Below, one piece after another: positions 27,880 through 35,686 of a DNA stretch of 64,000 nt. A program made the position numbers and the translations under genes. Numbering within the stretch: the first letter of the stretch is position 1; each line of letters begins with the position of its first letter. The notes beneath the pieces are model-generated. The model worked only from the letters and a program-made list of their open reading frames with translations, searched no databases and was not told the DNA's origin. This DNA is from JAFEDN01 sp963818985 (GTDB lineage: Bacteria > Pseudomonadota > Gammaproteobacteria > Coxiellales > Coxiellaceae), in assembly GCA_963818985.1 (NCBI GenBank), contig CAWFUJ010000001.1, positions 1 to 64,000 on the forward strand. The letters are read 5' to 3'.

Positions 27880-28620
27880 CTAATGACCAATGCCGCCTTT
27901 AAGCAGTTGTGGATCATCGCTAAAAATGCTATCAATTCCCCAGTCAAATAATTGCAAAGCGCGATCCCGATCGTTAATGGTATAAGCGGCAATACGAAGT
28001 CCACGACTTTTTATCAATTTTATCCAGCGCTGCGAAAGAAAATGATGATCGATATGTAAAGATACACATCCTAATTCATCCACTATTTTTTGCCAACGCC
28101 CTCTCTCTTGATTGGTAATATAAGCAAGGTTCCAGCGTTTGTTTTGACTGGCTGCACGTAAACAAGCGATTGATTCACTGGTGATTAAAGGAGAGGGCAA
28201 ATCATTCGGCCAAAAACGAGCTAAGGACATAGAGACATGTTCGGCTAAGCGCTTACATTTAAAACGTGTACTTTTTAAATCTAAAACAATACCCAAGCGG
28301 AGTTCTGCTGCTGACACCAACCATTGGTCTAAAGTAGGCACTTTTTCACCGACAAATTCATGATTAAACCAACTTCCAGCATCTAAATTGGCGATCACTG
28401 CATAAGGAGTTTTAGAGATAGCCCCCTTGCCATTGGTAGTACGATTCAGTTTGGTATCATGAAAAATTACGGCTTCACCATCACGAGTTAAACACACATC
28501 CGTTTCAACCCAAGTTGCCCCTAAATCATGAGCTTTAACTAAAGATGCCAACGTATTTTCCGGCGCGTAAGCAGCCGCACCGCGATGAGCAATTAATTTT
28601 GGAATATCCCATTTTACCAT
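27880..28620 (-). CDS. glycerophosphodiester phosphodiesterase (UgpQ type)
   Basis: Hydrolyses glycerophosphodiesters to glycerol 3-phosphate and an alcohol. Family motifs: LIAHRGAAAYAPENT at the start, WVETDVCLTRDGEAVIFHD with metal-binding Glu/Asp and the second catalytic His, then LDLKS and a C-terminal AYTINDRDRALQLFDWGIDSIFSDDP. No signal peptide, so cytoplasmic as for UgpQ. The frame is open to 28683, but the ATG at 28620 gives a start (MVKWDIPKLIAHRG) that fits the family. Length 246 aa. Confidence 0.9.
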   Translation of the reverse strand: MVKWDIPKLIAHRGAAAYAPENTLASLVKAHDLGATWVETDVCLTRDGEAVIFHDTKLNRTTNGKGAISKTPYAVIANLDAGSWFNHEFVGEKVPTLDQWLVSAAELRLGIVLDLKSTRFKCKRLAEHVSMSLARFWPNDLPSPLITSESIACLRAASQNKRWNLAYITNQERGRWQKIVDELGCVSLHIDHHFLSQRWIKLIKSRGLRIAAYTINDRDRALQLFDWGIDSIFSDDPQLLKGGIGH

Positions 28621-28758
28621 GCAACACCCATGATTTGATCGATAAGGGGAGTATTTATAACATAACTGATCAACCCTCTTCAATCCGCGCCTGAACTGGC
28701 TAGGATCAGGGATTTGATTCTGTTAAAATATCCGACTCCGAATTGACAAGGAAAAAGT

Positions 28759-29862
28759 ATGAATAACTCAAACCATTCTTCCAATGGTTTTCGCTATGAG
28801 ACTTTGGCCCGCTATGCTGGCCAGCTTGGCTTTGGTAGCATTCATCATAAGCTTGATCATCGAACTGGATTGAATGCCATTATCGCTATCCACGATACCA
28901 CGTTAGGGCCTGCTTTGGGAGGCTGCCGATTATACGATTACTCGACTATCACCCGAGGAATTAAAGATGCGCTGAGTTTGGCACAGATGATGACGCTCAA
29001 ATCTGCCTTTAATAATATTCCTCATGGCGGGGCAAAATCGGTGTTAATCAAACCTAAAGTGATCAATGACAGAGTGGCTTATTTTCGAAGTTTTGGCGAC
29101 TTTATCCACGAATTAAATGGCCGTTACATAACCGCCGTGGACGTTGGCACCTCCACGGAAGATATGGATATTATTGCTGAACGAACACCCTTTGTGGTGG
29201 GTGCTGCTAAAGCCCATACGTCTGAACGAGACCCATCACCCTCCACTGCTTTAGGCGTCATGCACGGCATGGAGGCAGCCATTCAATTTAAATTAAAACG
29301 CGAAAGTTTTGATGGTTTGCATGTCGCCATTCAAGGTGCAGGACATGTCGGTTATCATTTGGCAAAACTATTAAGCCAACGCGGTGCACAATTAACCATG
29401 TGTGATATTAATCCTGTCAATTTACAGCGCTGTGTGAATGAATTCAATGTTAATGTGGTGAATAACGAGGAAATTTATGCATTGGATTGCGATATTTTTT
29501 CTCCCTGTGCGATGGGAGGTGTCATCAATGCCAAGACCATACCGCAAATTAAAGCCAAGATTATCGCTGGGTCTGCCAATACGCAATTAGCCCATCATTT
29601 ATTTGGCAAGTTATTACAGCAGCGAAATATTCTCTACACACCAGATTTTGTCATTAATGCGGGTGGTCTAATTAGTGCAGCTACGGATTATGCCTATCGC
29701 AATCCAACCCTAGCTGATGCCAAAATAGCTGAAATGTATGATAACATTTTGCAATTGTTTGAGCGCAGCGCTAAAGAAAACTTACCGACAGCTCAGGTAG
29801 CAGAAATGATTGCCATAGAAAAATTAAAAGCTCACCGCCAATTAAAGGAAAACCATTCATGA
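28759..29862 (+). CDS. leucine dehydrogenase (Glu/Leu/Phe/Val dehydrogenase family)
   Basis: Reversibly deaminates branched-chain amino acids to 2-oxo acids with NAD. The 367-aa product has LGPALGGCRLYDYS, the catalytic-lysine region AQMMTLKSAFNNIPHGGAKS, and the nucleotide fold VAIQGAGHVGYHLAKLL, followed by SANTQLA and TPDFVINAGGLI. AAGGAA precedes the ATG. The last four bases overlap the E1alpha start, so deamination is linked in one operon to oxidative decarboxylation of the product. Leu versus Phe or Val preference cannot be told by reading. Confidence 0.88.
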   Translation: MNNSNHSSNGFRYETLARYAGQLGFGSIHHKLDHRTGLNAIIAIHDTTLGPALGGCRLYDYSTITRGIKDALSLAQMMTLKSAFNNIPHGGAKSVLIKPKVINDRVAYFRSFGDFIHELNGRYITAVDVGTSTEDMDIIAERTPFVVGAAKAHTSERDPSPSTALGVMHGMEAAIQFKLKRESFDGLHVAIQGAGHVGYHLAKLLSQRGAQLTMCDINPVNLQRCVNEFNVNVVNNEEIYALDCDIFSPCAMGGVINAKTIPQIKAKIIAGSANTQLAHHLFGKLLQQRNILYTPDFVINAGGLISAATDYAYRNPTLADAKIAEMYDNILQLFERSAKENLPTAQVAEMIAIEKLKAHRQLKENHS

Positions 29863-30950
29863 CCGTAAAAGACTTAGGTAGCACACCTACCATTGCGAGT
29901 TTCGTAGTCCCTTATTTGCAATACATCAATGCAGAACATCAAGCCACACAACCGCTTCCTGAATTTGCGCAAGATCCACAGACTTTATTGCATCTTTATA
30001 AGCAAATGACACTCACTCGTTTGTTGGACAACAAAGCGGTTAACCTACAACGTACTGGGAGACTTGGCACCTACCCTTCTAGCCAAGGCCAGGAAGCAAC
30101 TTTTGTTGGCGTGGGTCATGCCATGCATGCAGATGATATTTACTGTCCTGGTTATCGTGATCAAGGCACCTTGCTGCAGCGCGGTGTAAAAATTTCTGAA
30201 ATTTTTTCACTTTGGGGCGGCGATGAGCGTGGGAATAAATATGAAAATAATCCCCATGATTTACCCACTTGTGTCACTGTGTCTGGCCAGTGCTTGCATG
30301 CGGCCGGAGTCGCTTTTGCTATCAAATATCGCCACCAAAATAGAGCCGCGGTCACCTGCTGTGGCGATGGAGCCACCTCCAAAGGTGATTTTTACGAAGC
30401 ATTAAATGTGGCCGGTGCCTGGCACCTGCCTTTAGTCTGTGTAGTTGCCAATAATCAATGGGCCATATCTGTCCCCTATAAAAAACAAACTGCCGCGCAA
30501 ACATTAGCACAAAAAGGCATCGCCGCAGGCATTGCTGTTATTCAAGTCGATGGTAACGATGTCATGGCCGTGCGCCAAGCTACTGCAGCCGCAATCGAAC
30601 ATGCTCGTGCTGGTAAAGGGGCGACTTTAATTGAGGCAGTGGCCTATCGCTTAACCGATCACACCACCGCTGACGATGCCAATCGTTATCGTTCTAAAGA
30701 GCAAGTTAAAGAAGCATGGAAAGAGGAACCGATTGCACGACTTGGTTATTATCTTGAAGCCCAGGGGCTATGGTCTCGTGAAAAAGAAAGCATTTTACAC
30801 GCAGAACTCAGCGCTGAAATAGAAAAAAGCGTCGTAGAATATTTACAAAAACCAAAACCTCCAATTACCGATATATTTGATTATTTATACGCACAATTAC
30901 CCGATGCATTAATTGACCAACGTGACGCCTTAGTGGAGGACAATTCATGA
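29859..30950 (+). CDS. 2-oxo acid dehydrogenase E1 component, alpha subunit
   Basis: The thiamine diphosphate subunit that decarboxylates pyruvate or branched-chain 2-oxo acids. The ThDP fingerprint GDGATSKGDFYEALNVAGAW...NNQWAIS is complete; SQGQEATFVGVGHAM and YRLTDHTTADD (phosphorylation-loop region) also match. The 363-aa size and the neighbouring leucine dehydrogenase favour the branched-chain complex, but the name pdhA is also used for such genes. It overlaps both neighbours by four bases (ATGA). Confidence 0.88.
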   Translation: MTVKDLGSTPTIASFVVPYLQYINAEHQATQPLPEFAQDPQTLLHLYKQMTLTRLLDNKAVNLQRTGRLGTYPSSQGQEATFVGVGHAMHADDIYCPGYRDQGTLLQRGVKISEIFSLWGGDERGNKYENNPHDLPTCVTVSGQCLHAAGVAFAIKYRHQNRAAVTCCGDGATSKGDFYEALNVAGAWHLPLVCVVANNQWAISVPYKKQTAAQTLAQKGIAAGIAVIQVDGNDVMAVRQATAAAIEHARAGKGATLIEAVAYRLTDHTTADDANRYRSKEQVKEAWKEEPIARLGYYLEAQGLWSREKESILHAELSAEIEKSVVEYLQKPKPPITDIFDYLYAQLPDALIDQRDALVEDNS

Positions 30951-31921
30951 TAACTATTGCTGAAGCGATTAACCAAGCACTCGCTTATGAAATGGCGCAT
31001 GATGAAGAGGTGATTGTTTTTGGTGAAGACGTGGCTACCAATGGCGGAGTCTTCCGGGTAACTGTGGGATTGCTAGAGAAGTTTGGGCCGGAGCGAGTGT
31101 TGGATACACCCTTGGCAGAAACCATGATCGCAGGTATCGCGGTAGGCATGGCTTGTCAAGGTCTCAAGCCGGTCGCCGAATTTCAATTTTTAGGATTTAT
31201 TTATTCTGGATTTGATAACATCGTTAATCATGCCTCACGTTACCGCAATCGGACACGAGGCCGTTTGCACTGTCCGATTGTTTACCGTGCGCCTTATGGC
31301 GGCGGCATCCATGCGCCAGAACATCATTCAGATAGTACCGAAGCATTATTTGCTCACATTCCTGGATTACGAGTGGTGATTCCATCTTCGCCAGCGCGTG
31401 CTTATGGTTTATTACTGGCCGCTATTCGCGACCCAGATCCCGTTATTTTTCTTGAACCTGAACGCATTTATCGTTTGATGAAACAAGAAGTCCCTGACAA
31501 TGGCGTGGCACTGCCTCTGGATAAATGCTTTATCTCTCGCACCGGCTCTGACGTCACTTTAATTAGCTGGGGTGCGATGATGCATGAAACTTTACAAGCT
31601 GCCGATCTATTGGCAAAACAAAATATCAGCGCTGAAATCATTGATGTTGCAACTATAAAACCACTGGATATTGAAACTATTTTAGATTCAGTCACTAAAA
31701 CTGGTCGCTGCGTCATCGTTCACGAAGCCGCACGCACGTGTGGTTTTGGTGCTGAAATTGCTGCACAATTGGCTGAACACGCTCTTGATGCTTTACTGGC
31801 TCCGATTCAACGAGTCACCGGCTACGACACCATCATGCCTTTTTACCAATTAGAAAAATACTATTTACCTTCTCCCGCACAAATCGTTGCGGCTGTTCAA
31901 CGTACCATGGAGTTTGCTTAA
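30947..31921 (+). CDS. 2-oxo acid dehydrogenase E1 component, beta subunit
   Basis: Pairs with E1alpha to form the ThDP site and E2 contact. Motifs: VIVFGEDVATNGGVFRVT, RVLDTPLAETMIAGIAVGMA, EFQFLGFIYSGFDNIVNHAS and the C-terminal transketolase domain (DVTLISWGAMMHETL, VIVHEAARTCGFGAEIAA). 324 aa, standard length. Start overlaps the alpha subunit stop. Confidence 0.92.
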   Translation: MITIAEAINQALAYEMAHDEEVIVFGEDVATNGGVFRVTVGLLEKFGPERVLDTPLAETMIAGIAVGMACQGLKPVAEFQFLGFIYSGFDNIVNHASRYRNRTRGRLHCPIVYRAPYGGGIHAPEHHSDSTEALFAHIPGLRVVIPSSPARAYGLLLAAIRDPDPVIFLEPERIYRLMKQEVPDNGVALPLDKCFISRTGSDVTLISWGAMMHETLQAADLLAKQNISAEIIDVATIKPLDIETILDSVTKTGRCVIVHEAARTCGFGAEIAAQLAEHALDALLAPIQRVTGYDTIMPFYQLEKYYLPSPAQIVAAVQRTMEFA

Positions 31922-33048
31922 TGATTATTTTTAAATTACCCGATTTAGGTGAAGGTTTACCCGATGCGATTATTCGTGAATGGTATGTGAAACCAGGTGA
32001 TAAAGTTAAAACCGATCAACCTTTGGTGGCCATGGAAACCGCCAAGGCATTGGTGGATGTCCCGGTGCCCTTTTCTGGTCAAATCGAAAAACTATTTGGC
32101 AAACCAGGCGATACCATCGACACCGGCCAACCTTTAGTGGGATTCGTGGGCGAGAATAAAGACGATCAATCTAAAGATACCGGTACGGTGGTTGGAAAAA
32201 TTCAAGAAAGCGAAATGGTATTAGATAATTCCTCTCCAGATGTGACAATTGCTGCACGTGATGATACTTCACGAATTAAAGCTACGCCTGCAGTACGCAA
32301 TTTGGCGAAAAAATTGGGAGTTAATTTAGCCGATTTCGCATCGGGTGGCGCACGAATCACTAGCGCGGATGTAGAACAAGCGGCGCAAAAAACTCAGAAA
32401 AAAACTTTAGAAAAAAATCTGCAGCCACTCTCACCTGTTCGACGTGCCATGATTTTAAGTATGACTGAATCACATCGACGGGTGGTGCCTATTACTTTAT
32501 GTGACGATGCGGATATTGCTGCCTGGGATAATAACCAAGATATCACTTTACGTTTGATTCGTGCCACTATTGCGGCCTGCGAAGCGGTACCCATGTTAAA
32601 TGCAACGTTTGACGACGAAAATATGGCTTTCCAGCTCAATAAATCCATTAATTTAGGTATTGCAGTCGATACAGCCCATGGTTTATATGTACCCGTATTA
32701 AAAGATGTTAACCATCTATCCGATGCAGAATTACGTCAAAAAATTGAAAGTTTTAAACAGCAAGCGCAGCAAAAAAGTATAGCTCAGGATGATCTTCATG
32801 GTGCTACGATTATTCTTTCTAATTTTGGCGCCTTAGCAGGCCGCTATGGTAATCCAATTATTATACCGCCAATGGTCGCCATTATCGGCGTCGGCAAGGC
32901 CCGGGATATGGTCGTGCCAGAGGCTGGCAAACCTGCCATTCATCGCATTATCCCACTATCACTCAGCATCGATCACCGAGCTGTCACCGGCGGCGAAGCA
33001 GCCAAATTTCTAAAACTCATGATGGAAACGCTGGCAAAAGCTAACTAA
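31921..33048 (+). CDS. 2-oxo acid dehydrogenase E2 (dihydrolipoyl acyltransferase)
   Basis: Carries acyl groups from E1 to CoA. Domain order in 375 aa: one lipoyl domain (residues 1-80) with the lipoylated Lys in ETAKALVDVP (usually ETDKA), a short linker, an E3/E1-binding domain (ATPAVRNLAKKLGVNLADF), and the trimeric acyltransferase core ending SIDHRAVTGGEAAKFL, with the catalytic His. The start codon shares a base with the beta-subunit stop (TAATG). No E3 (lipoamide dehydrogenase) follows. Confidence 0.92.
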   Translation: MIIFKLPDLGEGLPDAIIREWYVKPGDKVKTDQPLVAMETAKALVDVPVPFSGQIEKLFGKPGDTIDTGQPLVGFVGENKDDQSKDTGTVVGKIQESEMVLDNSSPDVTIAARDDTSRIKATPAVRNLAKKLGVNLADFASGGARITSADVEQAAQKTQKKTLEKNLQPLSPVRRAMILSMTESHRRVVPITLCDDADIAAWDNNQDITLRLIRATIAACEAVPMLNATFDDENMAFQLNKSINLGIAVDTAHGLYVPVLKDVNHLSDAELRQKIESFKQQAQQKSIAQDDLHGATIILSNFGALAGRYGNPIIIPPMVAIIGVGKARDMVVPEAGKPAIHRIIPLSLSIDHRAVTGGEAAKFLKLMMETLAKAN

Positions 33049-33103
33049 TCGCGCTACGTGTCATATCCTTGAAGAAGATATCGAAGAATTTCGTGCAGCT
33101 CTT

Positions 33104-33160
33104 GATACCGGCCTTCGCCGGTATGACATAGAGTGTTTTATACCGGCGAAAGCCGGTATC
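33104..33160. repeat. ATACCGGC palindrome, paired copies
   Basis: GATACCGGCCTTCGCCGGTA and TACCGGCGAAAGCCGGTATC form an inverted pair around a 17-base spacer, followed by CAGGATAAAT as in other copies. It lies immediately after the E2 gene, where it may end the operon. Confidence 0.88.
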
Positions 33161-33237
33161 CAGGATAAATTAATCATTAAATCAATGACTTATCCACTGG
33201 TGAATCTCAACCCCGCAAGATTAAAAAACAATATCTT

Positions 33238-33270
33238 TTTAACATTTTGTTAATAAAAACTCAGTAATAT
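33238..33270 (+). promoter_or_regulatory. possible PmrA-type operator and promoter of the kinase-like gene
   Basis: TTAA at 33239-33242 and TTAA at 33250-33253 are seven bases apart, the spacing of the tandem PmrA box (cTTAATatT, two bases, cTTAATatT) that drives many Legionella and Coxiella effector genes. TAATAT at 33265-33270 could be the -10. Half-sites are imperfect and the region is AT-rich, so chance is possible. The gene starts 48 bases further on. Confidence 0.3.
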
Positions 33271-33317
33271 TTATTAAAAAATTAATCATTGATAAAAGCC
33301 AAAAAAGAGTTAATAAA

Positions 33318-35243
33318 ATGCAAGAAGATACCAAAATAGTTCTCCCGCCGCAGAATACCTTTACTAAAATTCAAAAATCAAAGAATGATGACCCTAAATC
33401 ATTTTCCATCATTGAACTCAAGACGCCTTATCGAGGTCTTGATAAATTACGACTTGAGCATGTGGTTCGTACTGGACCGAAAGAGGAAAAAAGAAACCTA
33501 AGATATCTTGGCAATGGCATAGGCCTAGTAAAGCGAGCAACAGACTTAGATAAAAAAGATCAGCAACATCCGGATTTTGCAGTCAAAATCATGAAGGATA
33601 AGAAAGCTGCTGAAAATGAATTTAGAGCTAATATTTTATTAGACCGTGATGTAACCTGGGGAACCATGAACAATAAATTCTACGTGGTGATACCTTGGAT
33701 CGACGGCATCAATTATAACGAATATTGTAAGCAACTTAAAGAATACTTTAGAACCGGTAAACCTATGACCGCTCCATTGTATAGCATTACTCAACGCATT
33801 CTCATGTTGATAGGATATTTATTACAGGTAAAAGTATTACATGACCTAGGTTTAATCCTTGGCGATCCTAAATCTTCCAATTGCATGTTAGATTCCAAAG
33901 GTAATTTGATCTTAATAGATCTCGATGCTGTGCATTTTCCAAATGAGACTGGATGGGGACGGACAACTCGATATTTATCCCCAAATTTAATTAATCAGAA
34001 AAAAATATCTAGCAAATATACAGCGAAGGATGATATTTTTATTTTTGGTCATATGTTTGCCGAATTATTTCCAGAATTTTTTAATATTAAGTTTGATGAG
34101 CACGATCAAAAAGCCGCTGAATTAAGCTATGTGAAAATTAGTCATGAAACACCCACAGAGCGAATGCTAGCCAAACTAATTTCACTCATGATGTTTCCAG
34201 CACCCTTTATGCGGCCACTCGTTGATAAATGTATAGAACAGTTAAGAACTATCACCGAACATTCACAGCGTGACATACCTACAGGGATATCTAAATCAAA
34301 AGACAATGACTCGAAGACCATAATTGACAAACCTGCTGTTAACATACAGTGGAGTGAGTATATTCAACAACTTTGTCACCTCGTCAATGAAGACAAATCT
34401 ACGCCTTATTATACTATTAACCAACGCCTGGAAATATTTCGGCTTTATTTGCTTCAAGTTCAAGAAATCCATGATCAAGGGATATATATTCTTGATCCTA
34501 ATATTCATTGCATTTTCGATTGTAAACTCGGTGCTTTATTGAATTCGGAGTCAAAAAGTCTTGATCGGAATTTTAAACGATATCATCTACCACCAGATTT
34601 AATCGCTTTGCCATCTAAAAAAATAACAACCCAATATGAACAAAGTGATGATATTTATATTATTGGCCATATGCTGGCAGAATTCTTTCCAGAATTTTTT
34701 ATCGTTATTTATGATCCATCCGGGCAAGAAAGTCCGGAGATTAATGCCTCCAAAAATAGCCATCGTTATAAAGATTTTAACACTTATAAATTTCTTACCA
34801 AGCTGATTCTATCGATGACAGATGATGATTTATCACTCAGACCTTCTGTCAGTAGTTGCATAAAAAAATTAAAAGTTATAGGAACACAAGCAAACATTGA
34901 TTTTACTCTGTCAGCAGACGAACAGAAAATTAAAGTGGCTGATGCAAAAAAAACACCGAATCCACTTGATGAATGTATGTTGGCAATGGAGAAAATAATT
35001 AAAACAAACACTTCTAAAGAGGAAAAAATCAGCCTACTCAAAGAATTATGTACTATCTGGCTAATGAAATCACCAGATAATTCCGAAAAAATTCAAAATT
35101 TATATATAAACTATTTGTTTAAAATATCTAATACGCCAACAGTCAAACAAGGGTATCGCTTTCACCAAGAAATTCAAAGAGGAAAGCCGTTACCTAAAAA
35201 AACTCATGAAATAAAGGACAGTAATAAACCGGGTCATCGTTAA
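33318..35243 (+). CDS. protein-kinase-like protein with a second, degenerate kinase C-lobe
   Basis: Residues 65-310 look like a eukaryote-type kinase: FAVKIM with Lys90, a C-helix Glu (ENEFRA, Glu101), catalytic loop ILGDPKSSNCML (Asp183, Lys185, Asn188), the DFG equivalent IDLD (Asp201), RYLSP as the activation segment end, and DDIFIFGHMFAELFPEFF. Residues 345-545 repeat the C-lobe (YYTINQRLEIFRLYLLQVQ and DDIYIIGHMLAEFFPEFF), but the catalytic loop is ILDPNIHCIF, without Lys and Asn, and there is no DFG, so it is a pseudokinase half without its own N-lobe. The last 95 residues are basic. No signal peptide. A host-directed effector is likely but inferred. AGAG before the ATG is a weak ribosome site. 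Confidence 0.8.
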   Translation: MQEDTKIVLPPQNTFTKIQKSKNDDPKSFSIIELKTPYRGLDKLRLEHVVRTGPKEEKRNLRYLGNGIGLVKRATDLDKKDQQHPDFAVKIMKDKKAAENEFRANILLDRDVTWGTMNNKFYVVIPWIDGINYNEYCKQLKEYFRTGKPMTAPLYSITQRILMLIGYLLQVKVLHDLGLILGDPKSSNCMLDSKGNLILIDLDAVHFPNETGWGRTTRYLSPNLINQKKISSKYTAKDDIFIFGHMFAELFPEFFNIKFDEHDQKAAELSYVKISHETPTERMLAKLISLMMFPAPFMRPLVDKCIEQLRTITEHSQRDIPTGISKSKDNDSKTIIDKPAVNIQWSEYIQQLCHLVNEDKSTPYYTINQRLEIFRLYLLQVQEIHDQGIYILDPNIHCIFDCKLGALLNSESKSLDRNFKRYHLPPDLIALPSKKITTQYEQSDDIYIIGHMLAEFFPEFFIVIYDPSGQESPEINASKNSHRYKDFNTYKFLTKLILSMTDDDLSLRPSVSSCIKKLKVIGTQANIDFTLSADEQKIKVADAKKTPNPLDECMLAMEKIIKTNTSKEEKISLLKELCTIWLMKSPDNSEKIQNLYINYLFKISNTPTVKQGYRFHQEIQRGKPLPKKTHEIKDSNKPGHR

Positions 35244-35320
35244 AAAGACGAAAACTGAAGTTAAAATAACATATTCAAAAAAACATCGTAAAAATTTTAA
35301 TAAAATAGTGTCGAAGTAAT

Positions 35321-35437
35321 ATGCAAAAAATAGAAAAAAATTTAACAAAGATTCCTGCTCAAATCACCTTAAAAAAAATTCAAAAATCCGATCTCAAATT
35401 TAACAGCTACAAAAATTTTCCTAGACGTCAACAATAA
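35321..35437 (+). pseudogene. 38-codon fragment resembling the kinase gene's 5' end
   Basis: The short frame MQKIEKNLTKIPAQITLKKI continues QKSDLKFNSY and then stops. Aligned with the kinase-like protein's start (MQEDTKIVLPPQNTFTKIQK) it keeps MQ, KI, the P-Q-T pattern and KIQKS, and the upstream TTTTAATAAAAT is also like that of the kinase gene. It looks like the remains of a duplicated copy, directly after the kinase gene and before tRNA-Leu. Confidence 0.5.
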
Positions 35438-35460
35438 GCTTGATATAATACTCGATCATC

Positions 35461-35542
35461 GCCGAGGTGGTGAAATTGGTAGACACGCAAGTTTCAGGTA
35501 CTTGTGGGGAAACCCGTGGGGGTTCAAGTCCTCTCCTCGGCA
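35461..35542 (+). tRNA. tRNA-Leu (CAG anticodon), CCA not encoded
   Basis: Acceptor GCCGAGG pairs with CCTCGGC, discriminator A; anticodon stem CAAGT / ACTTG encloses TTCAGGT, giving CAG; long variable arm (class II); T-loop GGTTCAAGTCC. The bases after the discriminator are CTC, not CCA, so the 3' end must be completed by CCA-adding enzyme, unlike the tRNA-Ser gene at 12265. Confidence 0.93.
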
Positions 35543-35609
35543 CTCTGTATTTTGTCCGCATTTCCCTTTACCGTCCGGGCTAACCTATGCACAGAAGTTC
35601 TTACTTTGA

Positions 35610-35664
35610 ACCACCCCGTCAATATTTTCCGTCGCCAGGGAATTGCGGGATAATCGCAATGGCG
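35610..35664. repeat. repeat of the CCCGTCAAT..TCGCCAGG type
   Basis: Near-copy of 18047-18095: CCCGTCAATATTTTCCGTCG, then CCAGGGAATTGCGGGATAAT and CGCAATGG. It lies between tRNA-Leu and the end of purA. Confidence 0.75.
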
Positions 35665-35686
35665 GGGGTTAGGTTAAACTCGAGAC

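Noticed and set aside
27729..28004. An open frame on the minus strand at the end of trmH
   Set aside because: Its middle (DTGFRRYDNRVSYRRKPVS) is simply the translation of the ATACCGGC palindrome pair, and it overlaps real genes on both sides.
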